Of a stretch of DNA of 62,680 nucleotides, positions 1 to 12,221 are shown piece after piece. The position numbers were made by a program, and so were the translations under genes. Origin of the DNA: Nemertoderma westbladi (Eukaryota > Xenacoelomorpha > Nemertodermatida > Nemertodermatidae); NCBI GenBank assembly GCA_032718475.1, contig JAUCBJ010003208.1:1-62680 (forward strand). Reading direction: 5' to 3'. Within the stretch, counting starts at the first letter, position 1; the number at the start of each line of letters is the position of its first letter. The notes beneath the pieces were generated by a model. The model was not told the origin of the DNA and made no database searches. It was given only the letters and a program-made list of their open reading frames with translations.

Positions 1-250
1 TTCTAAGTGCCAAAAGTGCCAAAATGGGTTCCATGGTCCCACGACCTTTACGGAACCCATTCTGATTTCCACGGAGCAGTCTATCAATGGGATCCCTGAT
101 GCGATTTAATAGAATTCTATTGTATAGCTTTGCAGCAATCGAGATCAATGAGATTCCCCGAAAAGAACCATAGAGTGTTAGGTTGCCCTTCTTTGGGAAC
201 TGGCACCAACTTATTTGTTTTCATTTCTTGTGGGACTCTTGTTGTTCGGT
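1..250 (-). mobile_element. Decayed non-LTR (LINE) reverse transcriptase fragment
   Basis: Read on the minus strand from about 215 down to 1, the sequence encodes a typical LINE reverse-transcriptase stretch. It contains RGISLISIAAKLYNRILLNR, then the NQNGFRKGRGT motif that follows the fingers region in non-LTR reverse transcriptases. Just upstream the expected 'VPVPKKG' motif is present only if one shifts frame (VPVPK in one frame, KKGNLTL in the next). There is thus a one-base indel and the copy is dead. It runs off the left edge, so its full extent is unknown. The family (L2/CR1-like or another) cannot be decided from this piece. Confidence 0.78.
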
Positions 251-616
251 ACATGATGGGATAGATAGTAGTATACAAGTATACACATTATGTATTTCAT
301 ATACAGTAACTTTATCGGAAACTTATAATGTGACGTCACGATATTACGGACACCCCCCCCCCCCCTCCCCCTCGTCACGAAATACCAAACTCCCACCCAC
401 CCCCCCCCCTGTCCAGCGAGACGTCATTTATAGATGGCCCCTTACACGTACGTAAATCTGCTGAATTCATACTAGTGTATGGAATGCAAAAGTGGGAAGA
501 TAAGTAGGTTGTTGTACTAAACAAACATATAGGCTAAAATTAAACGAGATGTGAAGAAATTACATTGTTCGAATGCATCCCACCAAGTTATGTAGGATTA
601 TTATGTGAAGCCTACC
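251..616. other. Intergenic stretch with poly-C tracts
   Basis: No gene seen. C-runs at about 352-366 and 398-409 lie between TGACGTCAC (about 331) and GACGTCATTTATA (about 420). This resembles the poly-C MITE at 14880-15275 and the poly-G copy near 59311. Confidence 0.4.
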
Positions 617-2056
617 GGGTCATTGCCAACCATATTGACCAAGTCACGTACGGGAGAAAATAACTATTTACAACATTGGGTTGACCCGAGTTTATTTATG
701 TACCGAGCGAGCGCAGCGAGGGAGGTTTACATAAACAAACAAGGGTCTTTAACGCTGAAAAGTGACATTGATTGAATTCCAGTATGGAGTTGTTTGTTTG
801 GAAGGTTTAATTTTAATGGTTTGTTTAATCTGATTAATTAACTTATTAATTCTTTGATTTATTTGATTTATTGATTCGCCTTATCTTAATTGAAAATAAA
901 TATTACCAATAATTAAAATATAAGGGTCAATAAGCTTAAAAGTGGCCAAAAAGGGGTACAAATTGACCGAAAAATTTTTGTCGGAAATTAGTGCAAAACC
1001 ATACACCATTCGAAAGATAATTTCATGGCGAATCTTGCGATGGTAGAGGGAGAGCATGACGCGCTGCTCAAAGGGAGAAATAAGGCAAAAACTAATGTCA
1101 TATCTGTAACGTTTTTGTCTACCACTGTAACGCATTACAGTGATGACATTTATGGGACAAACGTCTGTAACGGTCATCTGTAACGGTAATTATGTTATAT
1201 GGATTTTGCAGTATTTATAACTTATTGCTTCGACAATAAGGTAATTTATTGGACAAACATCTGTAACTAACAGCGATATCTGCCCATAACAATCGCATCC
1301 ACTAAATTATATGTGGGGCGAGACACGTATGGCGAGCCATCAGCGAACTGATATAATTACACTATGGCAGTTTTTCAAAAGTCTGTGTGTGTGTGTGTCA
1401 GTGTGTCGGAAGCCATAAATGTCGGAAGCCATAATCGAAGTTAATATCTTCAGCTAACTGCTAAATTGTATGGTTGAGTCATTTTGAACGGTCTCTCCAT
1501 GGAAATTAATTGTTTAGCACCATACGATTAAAGTTATTTTGCAAAGAAATTAGATATCTGGAATCCATGTACCCCATCCCATTATAGTTTTTTATTTTTT
1601 CAAGTGGTTTGCGTTAATAAATGTATTTTTAATTGATTTAAACATAATTAACATTGTAAATTCATACGCTGATTCCATCCTCCCCCATAGAGCCTAAGGC
1701 ACGGCAAGGGCAGCCGTGCCCAATAATATTTCTTGAAGTTTTACATTACTGCAAGCTAAAGTCTTTGACCAAGCCAGTGCCTAGGCTAGTACACAAGACA
1801 TAGTAGTCCAGTAGAAGGAATAGTGCTCTTTCAATACATCTCAACAGACATCAATTCATTTGCCTGTGCCAACCAACGCGTGCTCCATAACATAACATAT
1901 ATTCTTGATTTCCATCACCTCTCACCACAATTATTATTAGTAATTAAAAGTTTCAATTCGGTTTGTCTTTCCGTTATCTGGTTATTCAGTTATTGCATTA
2001 AATAAATGTTTTAAAATATATCTTACGAAATATGGTTAATCATTAAAACTTGTCGC

Positions 2057-2600
2057 TAACATTCTCGCTATGGGGGTTTTAAAGCGTGTTGATTACATTT
2101 CTGATGTCAGTTTTCACGTTTACATAAATCTAGTCTGTCTGTCTGTCGGTCTTTCTGTCAGTCAGTCTGTCAAAACATAAAAGAGAATTCAAATTAACTA
2201 ACATTCTCGCTATGGGGGTTTTAAGGGGTGCTGATTTCATTTCTGATGTCAGTTTACAGGTTTACATAAATCTAGTCTGTCTGTTTGTCGGTCTTTCTGT
2301 CAGTCAGTCAGTCTGTCAAAACTTAAAAAAGAATGCAAACTAACTAACATTCTCGTTATGGGGTTTTAATGGGTGCTAATTTTATTTCAGATGTCAGTTT
2401 TCACGTTTAAAAAAATCTAGTCTGTCTGGCTGTCGGTCTTTCTGTCAGTCAGTCTGTGAAAACTTAAGAAAGTATACTAACTAACCAACATTCTCGTTAT
2501 GGGGGTTTTAAGGGTTGCTGATTTATTTTTTGGTGTCAGTTTACACGTTTACATAAATCTAGTCTGTCTGTCTTTCGGTCTCTCTGTCAGTCTGAACTAC
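2057..2600. repeat. Tandem repeat, about 143 bp x 4
   Basis: Four imperfect copies start at about 2057, 2199, 2345 and 2487. Each begins TAACATTCTCGYTATGGGG, passes GATGTCAGTTT, and ends in a pyrimidine-rich GTCTGTCTGTCNGTCTTTCTG run. It lies inside the 924-5692 element. Confidence 0.8.
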
Positions 2601-2917
2601 TGCACTGTGGTTGGCATTACGCCATATACCTAACACTAATAATACAGTCTACAATACAGCCTATCTACAGTACAGAATGGATTTTTTGCCACGAAGAGCA
2701 ATAAATGTCATTAATACTATCCACCAGTATACCTTCTCCAAGAGCCTTCTAATAAAACATGTATTCCAGCATGACGTGCACTGCACGTCTTCGTGCTGTC
2801 CATTGTGACGTGCAGTGGACGTCATAGGCTCTAAGGGGTTAAGCAACACGGTCCCTACTTCGCCCTGTCGACACCCCAGCCATTTTTCACCAATCCTTTT
2901 TTAGAGTTTTTTAATTT

Positions 2918-3162
2918 TTTTGGTATTGGTGAAAGTTCTACAACATTAGTAGATATGTTTTTTATGATAGCTAGTGTTTTTTTGCTAGCTAGTATTTTTT
3001 GAAATTATAAAAAATGTGAAAGTCCATGATATTTCAGGTTAAACTGTTGAAGAATATATTAATGACCAAAATAATTTCCAAAAATTACTAGATAGTAAAA
3101 AATACTAGCTACCATAAAAAATCTACTAAGGTTCTAGAACATTCACTAATATAAAAAAGCAC
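2918..3162. repeat. Fold-back (inverted repeat) sequence
   Basis: The arm at 2918-2995 (GTTCTACAACATTAGTAGAT ... ATGATAGCTAG) is matched in reverse complement by 3080-3162 (GTTCTAGAACCTTAGTAGAT ... ATGGTAGCTAG). Arms are imperfect, about 70 bp, with a loop of about 85 bp. Probably a small MITE nested in the larger element. Confidence 0.5.
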
Positions 3163-6100
3163 TCAAAATCACAAAAAATAAAGGTTAAAAAACTCATTCG
3201 GGACTCTTTTGCTTAAGGAGTCAAAATTGTAGAAAAAATTCCCGAAGTTTACGACGTTTGCGAAATTCGCGAAGAATCCGTCAGTTTCTGTGCCCTAATG
3301 GTTTCGTGACGAAACAATAAAATCTTACACACTTAACACACACGAACTAATTTAATGTGTGTATTAGTATGCCTGAATAATTAATTAGAAATTGAATTAA
3401 TGAACGCTATTTCAACATGAAATCTACGGAATCAATACACACGCACACTACTGAATTTAACAATTTATATAGATTGCAACTTATATTTGGCTACCTTTTA
3501 ATGGGTGACTAATTTAATTATTCACCCCTATATATTTGTAGCCTTTTTAATTTGTGCCTCTAATTGAATCAAACATTAAACTATGTCACAATATTGGTCT
3601 GTCGGTAGCTATGGTCAATGATTCTCTCATAAATGTGTTAATTAGTCGCTGCTCAGTCATTGAACATTTGAACACGTGCTGCTCGAAGACCCCACAACGT
3701 GTACTTACTGTAATACACAAGATTTCAAATAAATAGATAAAGTTTTTCATTAACATTTTCCTGTGTTACCGATAATCTTGTTTTATACAATTTTTTTATC
3801 CCGTTTTAAATGTTCCCTATACCGCGCCGCTTTTATGATAGTTTAAAATACTCTGTATAACAATCACGGTCAATTTGTTCTCTGTACTTATTTAACCGCT
3901 CCCTGGCGTTTCTCTGCAACTGATTCAGAGACGTCCTTTAGAGACGTTCTTTACGAAATTAGAAATACAAATTTGTTGAAGTCAATCTATATACGTCTGT
4001 ACTGATAAACAATCTGTTATGTTTATGAAATGCCAGGTTGAGTAGCACAACTACCACTTATTGAGTGTAATAGTGTCGTATAAAAAATAGTAGTAGTATA
4101 GTATAGTATACAAGCTTGCCAGTGAGAGCTGGCAATAATGGATGGATCCTTTGCTATCAGTATTGTTGTAATAAATTACGCGCCTATGCAGGGTGTCTAA
4201 TCATGAAAAACTAAAAACAAAACATTGGGCAAAGGACAGTCTGTACAATATATTGTATGTTAAAAAAAACACTGTTTGTAGGAAATGTATCTTCTACAAT
4301 TCTAAACGAAATAAAGCGAAATTTTGTAGAAAGCACATTTTATTAATACATAAAATGTATAGGATAGAGATTGTATATACTTACAATTAATTCCTAGATT
4401 AAGATTACTTAGCACGGACCCAGAAGCTCTGGATTTATACAATTTCATATGTGAAGTGAATTTGCGCTTTACTCCCCAGAATCCACAATCACGGATAGAG
4501 ATATAGATAGAGATAAACATGAATCCGTGTTTTACTACCCTTACGGGGTCCAGTAACACTGGACAATGAAAATTAGCTTGAATTCGCATTTTGCACTCAT
4601 TTCCGGATTTCATGAAAATCCGGATCCGCGTTTTAACCTCAAAATCCGGGTACCGATCAGGATCCGCGTTTTACACTTACCCATCTTACACTACCGCATT
4701 ACCATGAGCAGTTAGGATGTCAGTAGGAAGACGAAGAACGTATCAAACGCGTAGGCATTCAAATATTGTCAGTGATGCCTTAATGTATTTCAGGGTGACC
4801 CTCCGTTACAGATAGGACTGTCATATAGATATGACTGAAAACCTACAGTCTGTAACGCATCGATAACTGGTTATATAATGCGTTACAGATGAGACATGCC
4901 CTATCTGTAACGCACTGCACTGTAACGGTGACGCGTTACAGATGGTTGACAAAAACGCTTACCACCGCCATACATCCTAGGTGTTTATTTATCACATTAA
5001 CTCTTGGGGTTAATGCGGCATAAATTCAAATTGCCTTTCCACACGTACCATTATACTTGTATGAGATTAATATTATCAAAATCTATGGCCAGATTTGTAG
5101 CGTTACAGATATGGACGTTTATGCTTTCTATATTGACTTTGTTAAACATAAATGCTTCCCAAATGAGATTACCTTACCCTTTGTATGTGATATTTGGCCT
5201 AAATATGCTAGAAACCCTGTAGATTCTAAATATATCAAAACTGTAAACCTACAGTTACTACTTCAGATTCTAGACGTAAATGTTACAGATGTGACACAAA
5301 AATTGAAAAATCCCTGCCCATTTTATGTATCGATCTCAAATGGTTCAACATGAATATTATGGCCTGAAATATAACGGAAAAGAAAGCAAAACATCTAAGC
5401 TTCCCAACAATATATAGGTTTCCTATATATTTGCCACTTGGGGTGATATAATTTACAGTTGTTTGTGGTCGTGTCACATAAGGGACAACTGATTTTCACG
5501 ATATTTCAGTCTTTGATGGGGCATATCTTTTGACTGCCTTTACAGATTTTGATAATTTTTAGTGCGTAAGCTGCGCAAATAAATTAGCTACAAAATAATA
5601 TATAACTTTAATAAATACGAATAAATTAAAGCATTTAAAATTATATCGTAACTTCCGGACAAACCATTGGCCACTTTTAAGCTTATTGACCCATAATCGT
5701 TTTCATGTAAATTCATTTTCAATATCACCATGTCACATACATGACATCAAAAAACTGTAATAACCACTTATTTTCAAATTAATTGTTTGATATAAAATAA
5801 CAGTTTTCAGTTGACCATATGCAACAATTATGTGTATCACATTGTTATTAACAGAAAAAAATATTTAGCCCAACTTTTCACGGCAAAGTTTCCCAGAAAT
5901 TGAAATGAGAAAGTCACTCTTATGAAAAATTTATTTTTAGTGACAGAATTTTTAAAATTTTCTCACCAGAAAACTTTCTACTTCAATCTGATATCTCTTG
6001 CCGGACACCTCCATACCACCATTAAACGACTGTTACTTCAAATTTTTAAGAATATGGACATAAAGTACGAAAGGAATATTTATAAATTTCCCATCCGTGA

Positions 6101-6766
6101 CAAAAAAAAATTCTAAATTTTTGCATTCCGGAACGTTTCTCCCAATAACGGTCCATTTTTGGGGTGCTTTGTGGTTTCATATGCAGAAATTATCGCTCTT
6201 TCTAACCATCACTATATGGCAAATCCTCAAAGTTAATTTCTAAATTCAACAAATTTCAAAAATCACGTACTATTGGTCATAATGGTTGGCATTGACCCAT
6301 ACACGAAAGCGGTGTCTATCACGGCGTTCGCGTCAATAGAACACGTATAGATCGGTACGTGATAAATATTTTAATATCTGTACAGTTACCTGTAATAGCG
6401 ATTGTTGGTCATTGGTGTTTGTACCGGTAACCCTAATCTGCTAGTTAAACACATGGTGTTTATGTTTAAACTAATATTCGGTAAAAGCTTAACAGTGAAA
6501 TACTGCTATTTATCAAGGTACATTGATAACAATAACACGACATTTGAACTATAGCTACTTATTATGCAGTAAATAAAATACAAAATAGACTTTATTTACC
6601 TTTCCGTCCCTCGGAGTTATTGACGTAAATAAGGAATCCGAGACGAGCGGAAAATAAAAGCTACTTTATTTTACTCTACAATATATATTTATAAAGTAAA
6701 TATAGTTTTTCTAGGATATTATTACAGTGTGGTTAAGCAATAAATATGATCGAGTGACTAACTTAC

Positions 6767-6960
6767 CTGGGGAGGGTAACAGTTCTCTCTTCCGCCTCTG
6801 TACTTCGATGGCTCGACTCCTATTAAGAGACCTCGGCTCACACAACTCGCAGTAATACTTATCCGGTATGGAGTTGCGGTTAACCCCCATACACTCGATA
6901 TGTTGCCACACGAAACACCGATCGCAGCATATCATATATCCGTCGTCGTGGGTGAATGAG
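6767..6960 (-). CDS. KMT2E: KMT2E/MLL5-like gene, exon 4 of those seen: PHD finger
   Basis: This exon carries most of a PHD finger very like that of KMT2E (MLL5)/upSET, a chromatin regulator with PHD and SET domains. The acceptor is ...TTGCTTTTAG at 6961; the donor is G|GTAAGT at 6767/6766. The upstream exon ends in TG and this one starts with C, so the join makes a cysteine and restores the zinc ligand CIC. The joined finger reads TRCIC, SFTHDDGYMICCDRC, VWQHIECMG, YYCELCEPR: a full Cys4-His-Cys3 set. The family's finger binds histone H3 methylated at lysine 4. It is followed by a basic QRRKRE segment, as in KMT2E. Invertebrates usually have one gene for the KMT2E/SETD5 group; the PHD points to the KMT2E type. 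The SET-coding exons were not found between 1 and 6766 and must lie further left. Confidence 0.93.
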
Positions 6961-8081
6961 CTAAAAGCAAATAAACAAATCAAATAATTTAGTTTCACAT
7001 TTCCTTGGCCATCCTCCGCGCCAGTCCGACTCGGGGTGAATTACAACAGGAATTCAGTATGTAGGATTTCCATATTGCGCATCCACTGTTTTCTGTGTCA
7101 ACAAAGATAAAAAAACGCACTGCCAAAAAATATATCCACGCTGGAAATATACAATATCTCCTGTAAGAAATACAGGATCTCAATTTAATTTATTTATTAT
7201 GTCGACTTTAACAATAACTGTTGGGATATTTTTTATATTAGCATATGGACCCTGTCATATCATAGTGCAAAAGGTAATCAGTTGGAGTTCATTATTTAAT
7301 ATTTATGAATTGGAAACGGTTTCATGTGCTAGTTTTTATAAAAATGTTCAAATCTTAATTATTTTTAAATCTTAATTCAAATATTAATTAATTATTTTTT
7401 TCAACGTTTTAATATTTAGGCCCTTATGATGAAACAGTTGAGAGATGCGATTCTTCAAAACGAGCTCATTGAGGGCCGTATTGAGTCCTCTTGAATAATT
7501 GTATGGACACACCTTTCTCAATCTCCACCACTTCCTCTGCCACAAAACATCAATGCGGTCTTCAGCAATAACCTTAACTTTAACTTAACCTTAACTTTAA
7601 AGCACAATGATAATATATATATATGACATTTGTTATAGGCGCAACTTGTGTCAATATGGTTTCAATTGAAGTGAAAATAAATTCAAATAAAATTGCATTG
7701 GTTCAAAATTAATGATAAAATAAAAAGTATAAGTGTGCAGGTAGCAGCAGGTGTATACTTTTTTAATTCAGTTCATATTGTGAATAGTGATTACATTGGT
7801 TATATTAACTTAAGCAAAAAATACAAAATTTAAAGAATGTGCTCAGAGCTACATACATATACAGTAAATAGTAGAGTTGAAACAGAGACCTATCCGGAGA
7901 CCAAAAAATAGCCCGGAGGATCCAGAGAACAGAGATCAGTGACAGGTCTCTGTTTCAACTCTAGTAAATAGCATACATTTATTGGAACGTCGATTATTAC
8001 AATCGGCTGAGATTGTCTGTATAAATAAAACAATTTATTTATTATAAAAATATTTAATTATCGGTACAGAAATAAACTCAC
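6961..8081 (-). other. KMT2E-like intron containing a hAT-type MITE
   Basis: Intron between the proline-rich exon and the PHD exon; GTGAGT donor at 8081, TTTTAG acceptor at 6961. It holds the 92-bp MITE at 7872-7963 and otherwise nothing recognisable. Confidence 0.85.
7872..7963. mobile_element. 92-bp hAT-like MITE with perfect 8-bp TSD
   Basis: Perfect 20-bp terminal inverted repeats (TAGAGTTGAAACAGAGACCT) bound the element. The 8 bp GTAAATAG are present directly on both sides (7864-7871 and 7964-7971). An 8-bp duplication and a terminus starting TAGAG (matching the YARNG pattern) are the hallmarks of hAT transposons. The size excludes any coding capacity. The intact TIRs and TSD suggest a fairly recent insertion. 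Confidence 0.85.
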
Positions 8082-8593
8082 CAAATACATCGAGTAATTC
8101 CGGCGTCTGCATTGGGAGAGGCATTACCAGCAGCATTATTACGTTGTTTAGTGGGGGATGATTGGCCAACAGTTACGCTGGTGGCGGTTTTGTTGGGTAT
8201 CCCTGATTGGCTAACAGTCCTTGTAGGCGTCACCGATTGGTTAGTCGTTCTATTGTGTGGCCTTGGTTGGCTGACGGCTCTTAGGGGCGTCCCAGATTGG
8301 TTGACATTTCTTCCGGGAATCCCTGATTGGTTAGCAGGGGGCTCCGTTACGGGACAGGATGAGTGCGAAGGGGGCTGGAAGTGGTTGCCCAGTGCACCGT
8401 TGACTTTATAGGGGGCGCACGTCGACGTAGACCAACGCGAGGAGCCGAATTGGCGACAGACACTGGGTTGGGTCACCCGCAGGGAGGCCTTGGTTGGACG
8501 GACTTTACGAACAGGAGCCGAGGGTTTAACTTGCGGGGACGGCTGGGGAGACCCGGGGGGTGTGTAGGGCAGCTCCAATCCATAGTTGTGGTC
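8082..8593 (-). CDS. KMT2E: KMT2E-like gene, exon 3 of those seen: proline/serine-rich linker before the PHD finger
   Basis: Acceptor CCCTACAG ends at 8594; donor TG|GTGAGT at 8082/8081. The exon opens with DHNYGLELPYTPPGSPQPSP, matching the DHNYG...PTPPASPPPS segment that precedes the PHD finger in vertebrate KMT2E. It closes with ITRCI plus the first two bases of the next cysteine codon. Between lies a low-complexity stretch with about five copies of a ten-residue unit of the form (N/S)QSG(I/T)PxRxV: NQSGIPGRNV, NQSGTPLRAV, SQPRPHNRTT, NQSVTPTRTV, SQSGIPNKTA. The vertebrate protein has no such repeat that I know of. Phase: starts at phase 0 and ends with two bases, which fits both neighbours exactly. 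Confidence 0.9.
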
Positions 8594-8650
8594 CTGTAGG
8601 GAATAGTAAACAGTAATAATTGCGCGACCCTAAGAGCAGAGCTTATAGCT

Positions 8651-9320
8651 CCTAGTAACACACACACAGCCCAGCCTAGCCTCCCTTCTAGTAACACATC
8701 ACAGCACAGCCTAGCCTCGCTTCTATTAACACACACAGCACTGCCTAGCCTCCCTTCTAGTAACACATCACAGCACAGCCTAGCCTCGCTTCTAGTAACA
8801 CACTCACAGCGCAGCCTAGCCTCCCTCCAAGTAACACGCACACAGCACAGCCTAGCCTCCCTCCAAGTAACACACACACAGCACAGCCTAGCCTCCCTTC
8901 TAGTAACACATCACAGCACAGCCTAGCCTCGCTTCTAGTAACACACTCACAGCGCAGCCTAGCCTCCCTCCAAGTAACACGCAGACAGCACAGCCTAGCC
9001 TCCCTCCAAGTAACACACACACAGCACAGCCTAGCCTCCCTTCTAGTAACACATCACAGCACAGCCTAGCCTCGCTTCTAGTAACACACACACAGCCCAG
9101 CCTAGCCTCGCTTCTAGTAACACACACACAGCACAGCCTAGCCTCCCTTCTAGTAACACACACACTGCACAGCCTAGTCTCCCTTCTAGTAACACACACA
9201 CACAGCACAGCCTAGCCTCCCTCCTAGTTACACACACACAGCGCAGCCTAGCCTCCCTCCTAGTAACACACAGACAGCGCAGCCTAGCCTCCCTTCTAGT
9301 AACACACACCCAGCACAGCC
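8651..9320. repeat. Minisatellite A (about 38-40 bp unit)
   Basis: About 17 units of the form CAGCCTAGCCTCCCTTCTAG followed by TAACACACACACAG, with variants TCGCTTCTAG and TCCCTCCAAG. ORFs on the minus strand here (repeats of LEGRLGCAVCV type) are a by-product of the repeat. It merges at its right end into the related array B. Confidence 0.92.
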
Positions 9321-11545
9321 TAGCCTAGAACACACATAGCGCAACCTAGCCTAGAACAACAAACATAGCGCAACCTAGCCTAGAACCACAAACATAGCGC
9401 AACCTAGCCTAGAACACACACATAGTGCAACCTAGCCTAGAACCACAAACATAGCGCAACCTAGCCTAGAACCACAAACATAGCGCAACCTAGCCTAGAA
9501 CACACACATAGTGCAACCTAGCCTAGAACCACAAACATAGCGCAACCTAGCATAGAACACACATAACGCAACCTAGCCTAGAACACACACATAGCGCAAC
9601 CTAGCTAGAACCACAAACATAGCGCAACCTAGCCTAGAACCACAAACATAGCGTAACCTAGCCTAGAACACACATAACGCAACCTAGCCTAGAACACACA
9701 CATAGCGCAACCTAGCCTAGAACAGAACCACAAACACATCGCAACCTAGCCTAGAACCACAAACAAGGCGCAACTTAGCCTAGAACACACACATAGCGCA
9801 ACCTAGCCTAGAACCACAAGCATAGCGTAACCTAGCCTAGAACCACAAACATAGCGCAACCTAGCCTAGAACCACAAACATATCGCAAACCTAGCCTAGA
9901 ACCACAAGCATAGCGCAGCCTAGCCTAGAACCACAAACATAGCGCAACCTAGCCTAGAACCACAAACATATCGCAAACCTAGCCTAAAACACACACATAG
10001 CGCAACCTAGCCTAGAACCACAAGCATAGCGCAACCTAGCCTAGAACACACACATAGCGCAACCTAGCCTAGAACCACAAACATAGCGCAACCTAGCCTA
10101 GAACACACACATAGCGCAACCTAGCCTAGAACCACAAACATAGCGCAACCTAGCCTAGAACCACAAACATAGCGCAACCTAGCCTAGAACACACACATAG
10201 CGCAACCTAGCCTAGAACACACACATAGCGCAACCTAGCCTAGAACACACACATAGCGCAACCTAGCCTAGAACCACAAACATAGCGCAACCTAGCCTAG
10301 AACACACATAACGCAACCTAGCCTAGAACCACAAACATAGCGCAACCTAGACTAGAACCACAAGCATAGCGCAACCTAGCCAGAACACACACATAGCGCA
10401 ACCTAGCCTAGAACAGAACCACAAACACATCGCAACCTAGCCTAGAACCACAAACAAGGCGCAACCTAGCCTAGAACACACACATAGCGCAACCTAGCCT
10501 AGAACAGAACCACAAACACATCGCAACCTAGCCTATAACCACAAACAAGGCGCAACTTAGCCTAGAACACACACATAGCGCAACCTAGCCTAGAACCACA
10601 AGCATAGCGTAACCTAGCCTAGAACCACAAACATAGCGCAACCTAGCCTAGAACCACAAACATATCGCAAACCTAGCCTAGAACCACAAGCATAGCGCAA
10701 CCTAGCCTAGAACCACAAACATAGCGCAACCTAGCCTAGAACCACAAACATATCGCAAACCTAGCCTAAAACACACACATAGCGCAACCTAGCCTAGAAC
10801 CACAAGCATAGCGCAACCTAGCCTAGAACACACACATAGCGCAACCTAGCCTAGAACCACAAACATAGCGCAACCTAGCCTAGAACACACACATAGCGCA
10901 ACCTAGCCTAGAACCACAAACATAGCACAACCTAGCCTAGAACCACAAACATAGCGCAACCTAGCCTAGAACACACACATAGCGCAACCTAGCCTAGAAC
11001 ACACACATAGCGCAACCTAGCCTAGAACACACACATAGCGCAACCTAGCCTAGAACCACAAACATAGCGCAACCTAGCCTAGAACACACATAACGCAACC
11101 TAGCCTAGAACCACAAACATAGCGCAACCTAGCCTAGAACCACAAGCATAGCGCAACCTAGCCAGAACACACACATAGCGCAACCTAGCCTAGAACAGAA
11201 CCACAAACACATCGCAACCTAGCCTAGAACCACAAACAAGGCGCAACCTAGCCTAGAACACACACATAGCGCAACATAGCCTAGAACCACAAGCATAGCG
11301 CAACCTAGCCTAGAACCACAAACATAGCGCAACCTAGCCTAGAACCACAAACATATCGCAAACCTAGCCTAGAACCACAAGCATAGCGCAACCTAGCCTA
11401 GAACCACAAACATATCGCAAACCTAGCCTAGAACCACAAGCATAGCGCAACCTAGCCTAGAACCACACACATAGCGCAACCTAGCCTAGAACCACAAACA
11501 TAGCGCAACCTAGCCTAGAACACACACATAGCGCAACCTAGCCAA
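9317..11545. repeat. Minisatellite B (28-29 bp unit) with higher-order repeat
   Basis: About 78 units built on CCTAGCCTAGAACCACAAAC plus ATAGCGCAA, alternating with a CACACACATAGCGCAA version. The rare variant AACAGAACCACAAACACATC occurs at 9721, 10412, 10503 and 11193. Pairs 9721/10503 and 10412/11193 are 782 and 781 bp apart, showing a higher-order repeat of about 782 bp. Confidence 0.92.
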
Positions 11546-12221
11546 AACACACGCATACCGCACCGGTAATATTCTTCATAAAATTTTGTAATATATATTT
11601 ATATCAATATCATTTATTTATATAAATTATAGTTTGTTAGCCTAGTGTAAGACGTCTTAGATGACCAACCCATCCTTCCACCTATCTACTATCCAGTGAT
11701 TTAGCATCAACAGCTTCATGCGCTCTCACCCCCCAGACGATTGCTCAGCGGTTTATGTCTGCACCACTAACCTGCACCGCACCACATATTGTTACCTGAA
11801 TTTAAAAAACGCGGCAGGACCTAATGCATTTACTTCTGAATAAGGAGTTCTCTAATAAAATCCGATGGGGTTTTTAATATAAAAAAAGTAATAAATATTG
11901 CAATTATAATTGAGTGGTTGCTGCTGATGGACATGCAGACATGGTGTTGCGCTTAGATACCGGTACCGGCAGTGCATGTCACATCCCATGAGTCCAGATG
12001 CGGATATACGCGGATGCGGACATTCGCCACATCCCACATCCATAAAGCTGGGTGATCCTAGATGTTATGTTGGACAATAAAGGCTCACATATTGTTTGCA
12101 ACATGTTTTCGTCATTACATTTGTATTGTGTAATATAATATATAACGCGGCTCAGATGGGCAACTGAGGAACCAACCATCACGCAGTTCTACAAACACTC
12201 TGTCCACACTGGTACTGGGTT
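11546..12221. other. Spacer between intronic minisatellites
   Basis: Unique-looking AT-rich sequence with no convincing ORF or exon on either strand. Confidence 0.4.

Larger units (their letters stand above)
924..5692. mobile_element. Inner TIR element with subterminal CTGTAACG motifs
   Basis: The first 26 bases (GGGTCAATAAGCTTAAAAGT followed by GGCCAA) are repeated exactly in reverse complement at 5667-5692. Flanks read ATAA on both sides, a possible 4-bp duplication that could also be chance. Many copies of CTGTAACG or its complement lie near both ends (about 1104, 1126, 1165, 1178 on the left; 4806, 4853, 4884, 4906, 4919, 4936, 5101, 5282 on the right). Clustered subterminal motifs are what transposase binding sites often look like. 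The 4.7-kb interior has only short ORFs and no recognisable transposase, so it is probably non-autonomous or a composite. Confidence 0.5.
617..6298. mobile_element. Outer inverted-repeat element (nested pair)
   Basis: A left end at 617 (GGGTCATTGCCAACCAT, then TTGACCA) is matched in reverse complement by the right end finishing at 6298 (GGGTCAATGCCAACCAT, then ATGACCA). That is about 22 of 25 positions. A second element (924-5692) sits inside. No clear target-site duplication is visible at the outer ends and no transposase ORF is recognisable. It may be a non-autonomous DNA transposon, or simply two oppositely oriented copies of one short repeat. Confidence 0.42.

Noticed and set aside
6401-6450. 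Possible small exon (…CAATCGCTATTACAG|GTAACT on minus) following the PHD exon
   Set aside because: The donor is fair but in the required phase the reading frame meets a TAG at once.
8473-9309. Cysteine/arginine-rich minus-strand ORFs (LEGRLGCAVCV)
   Set aside because: Frames of minisatellite A in an intron; not conserved and mutually overlapping.
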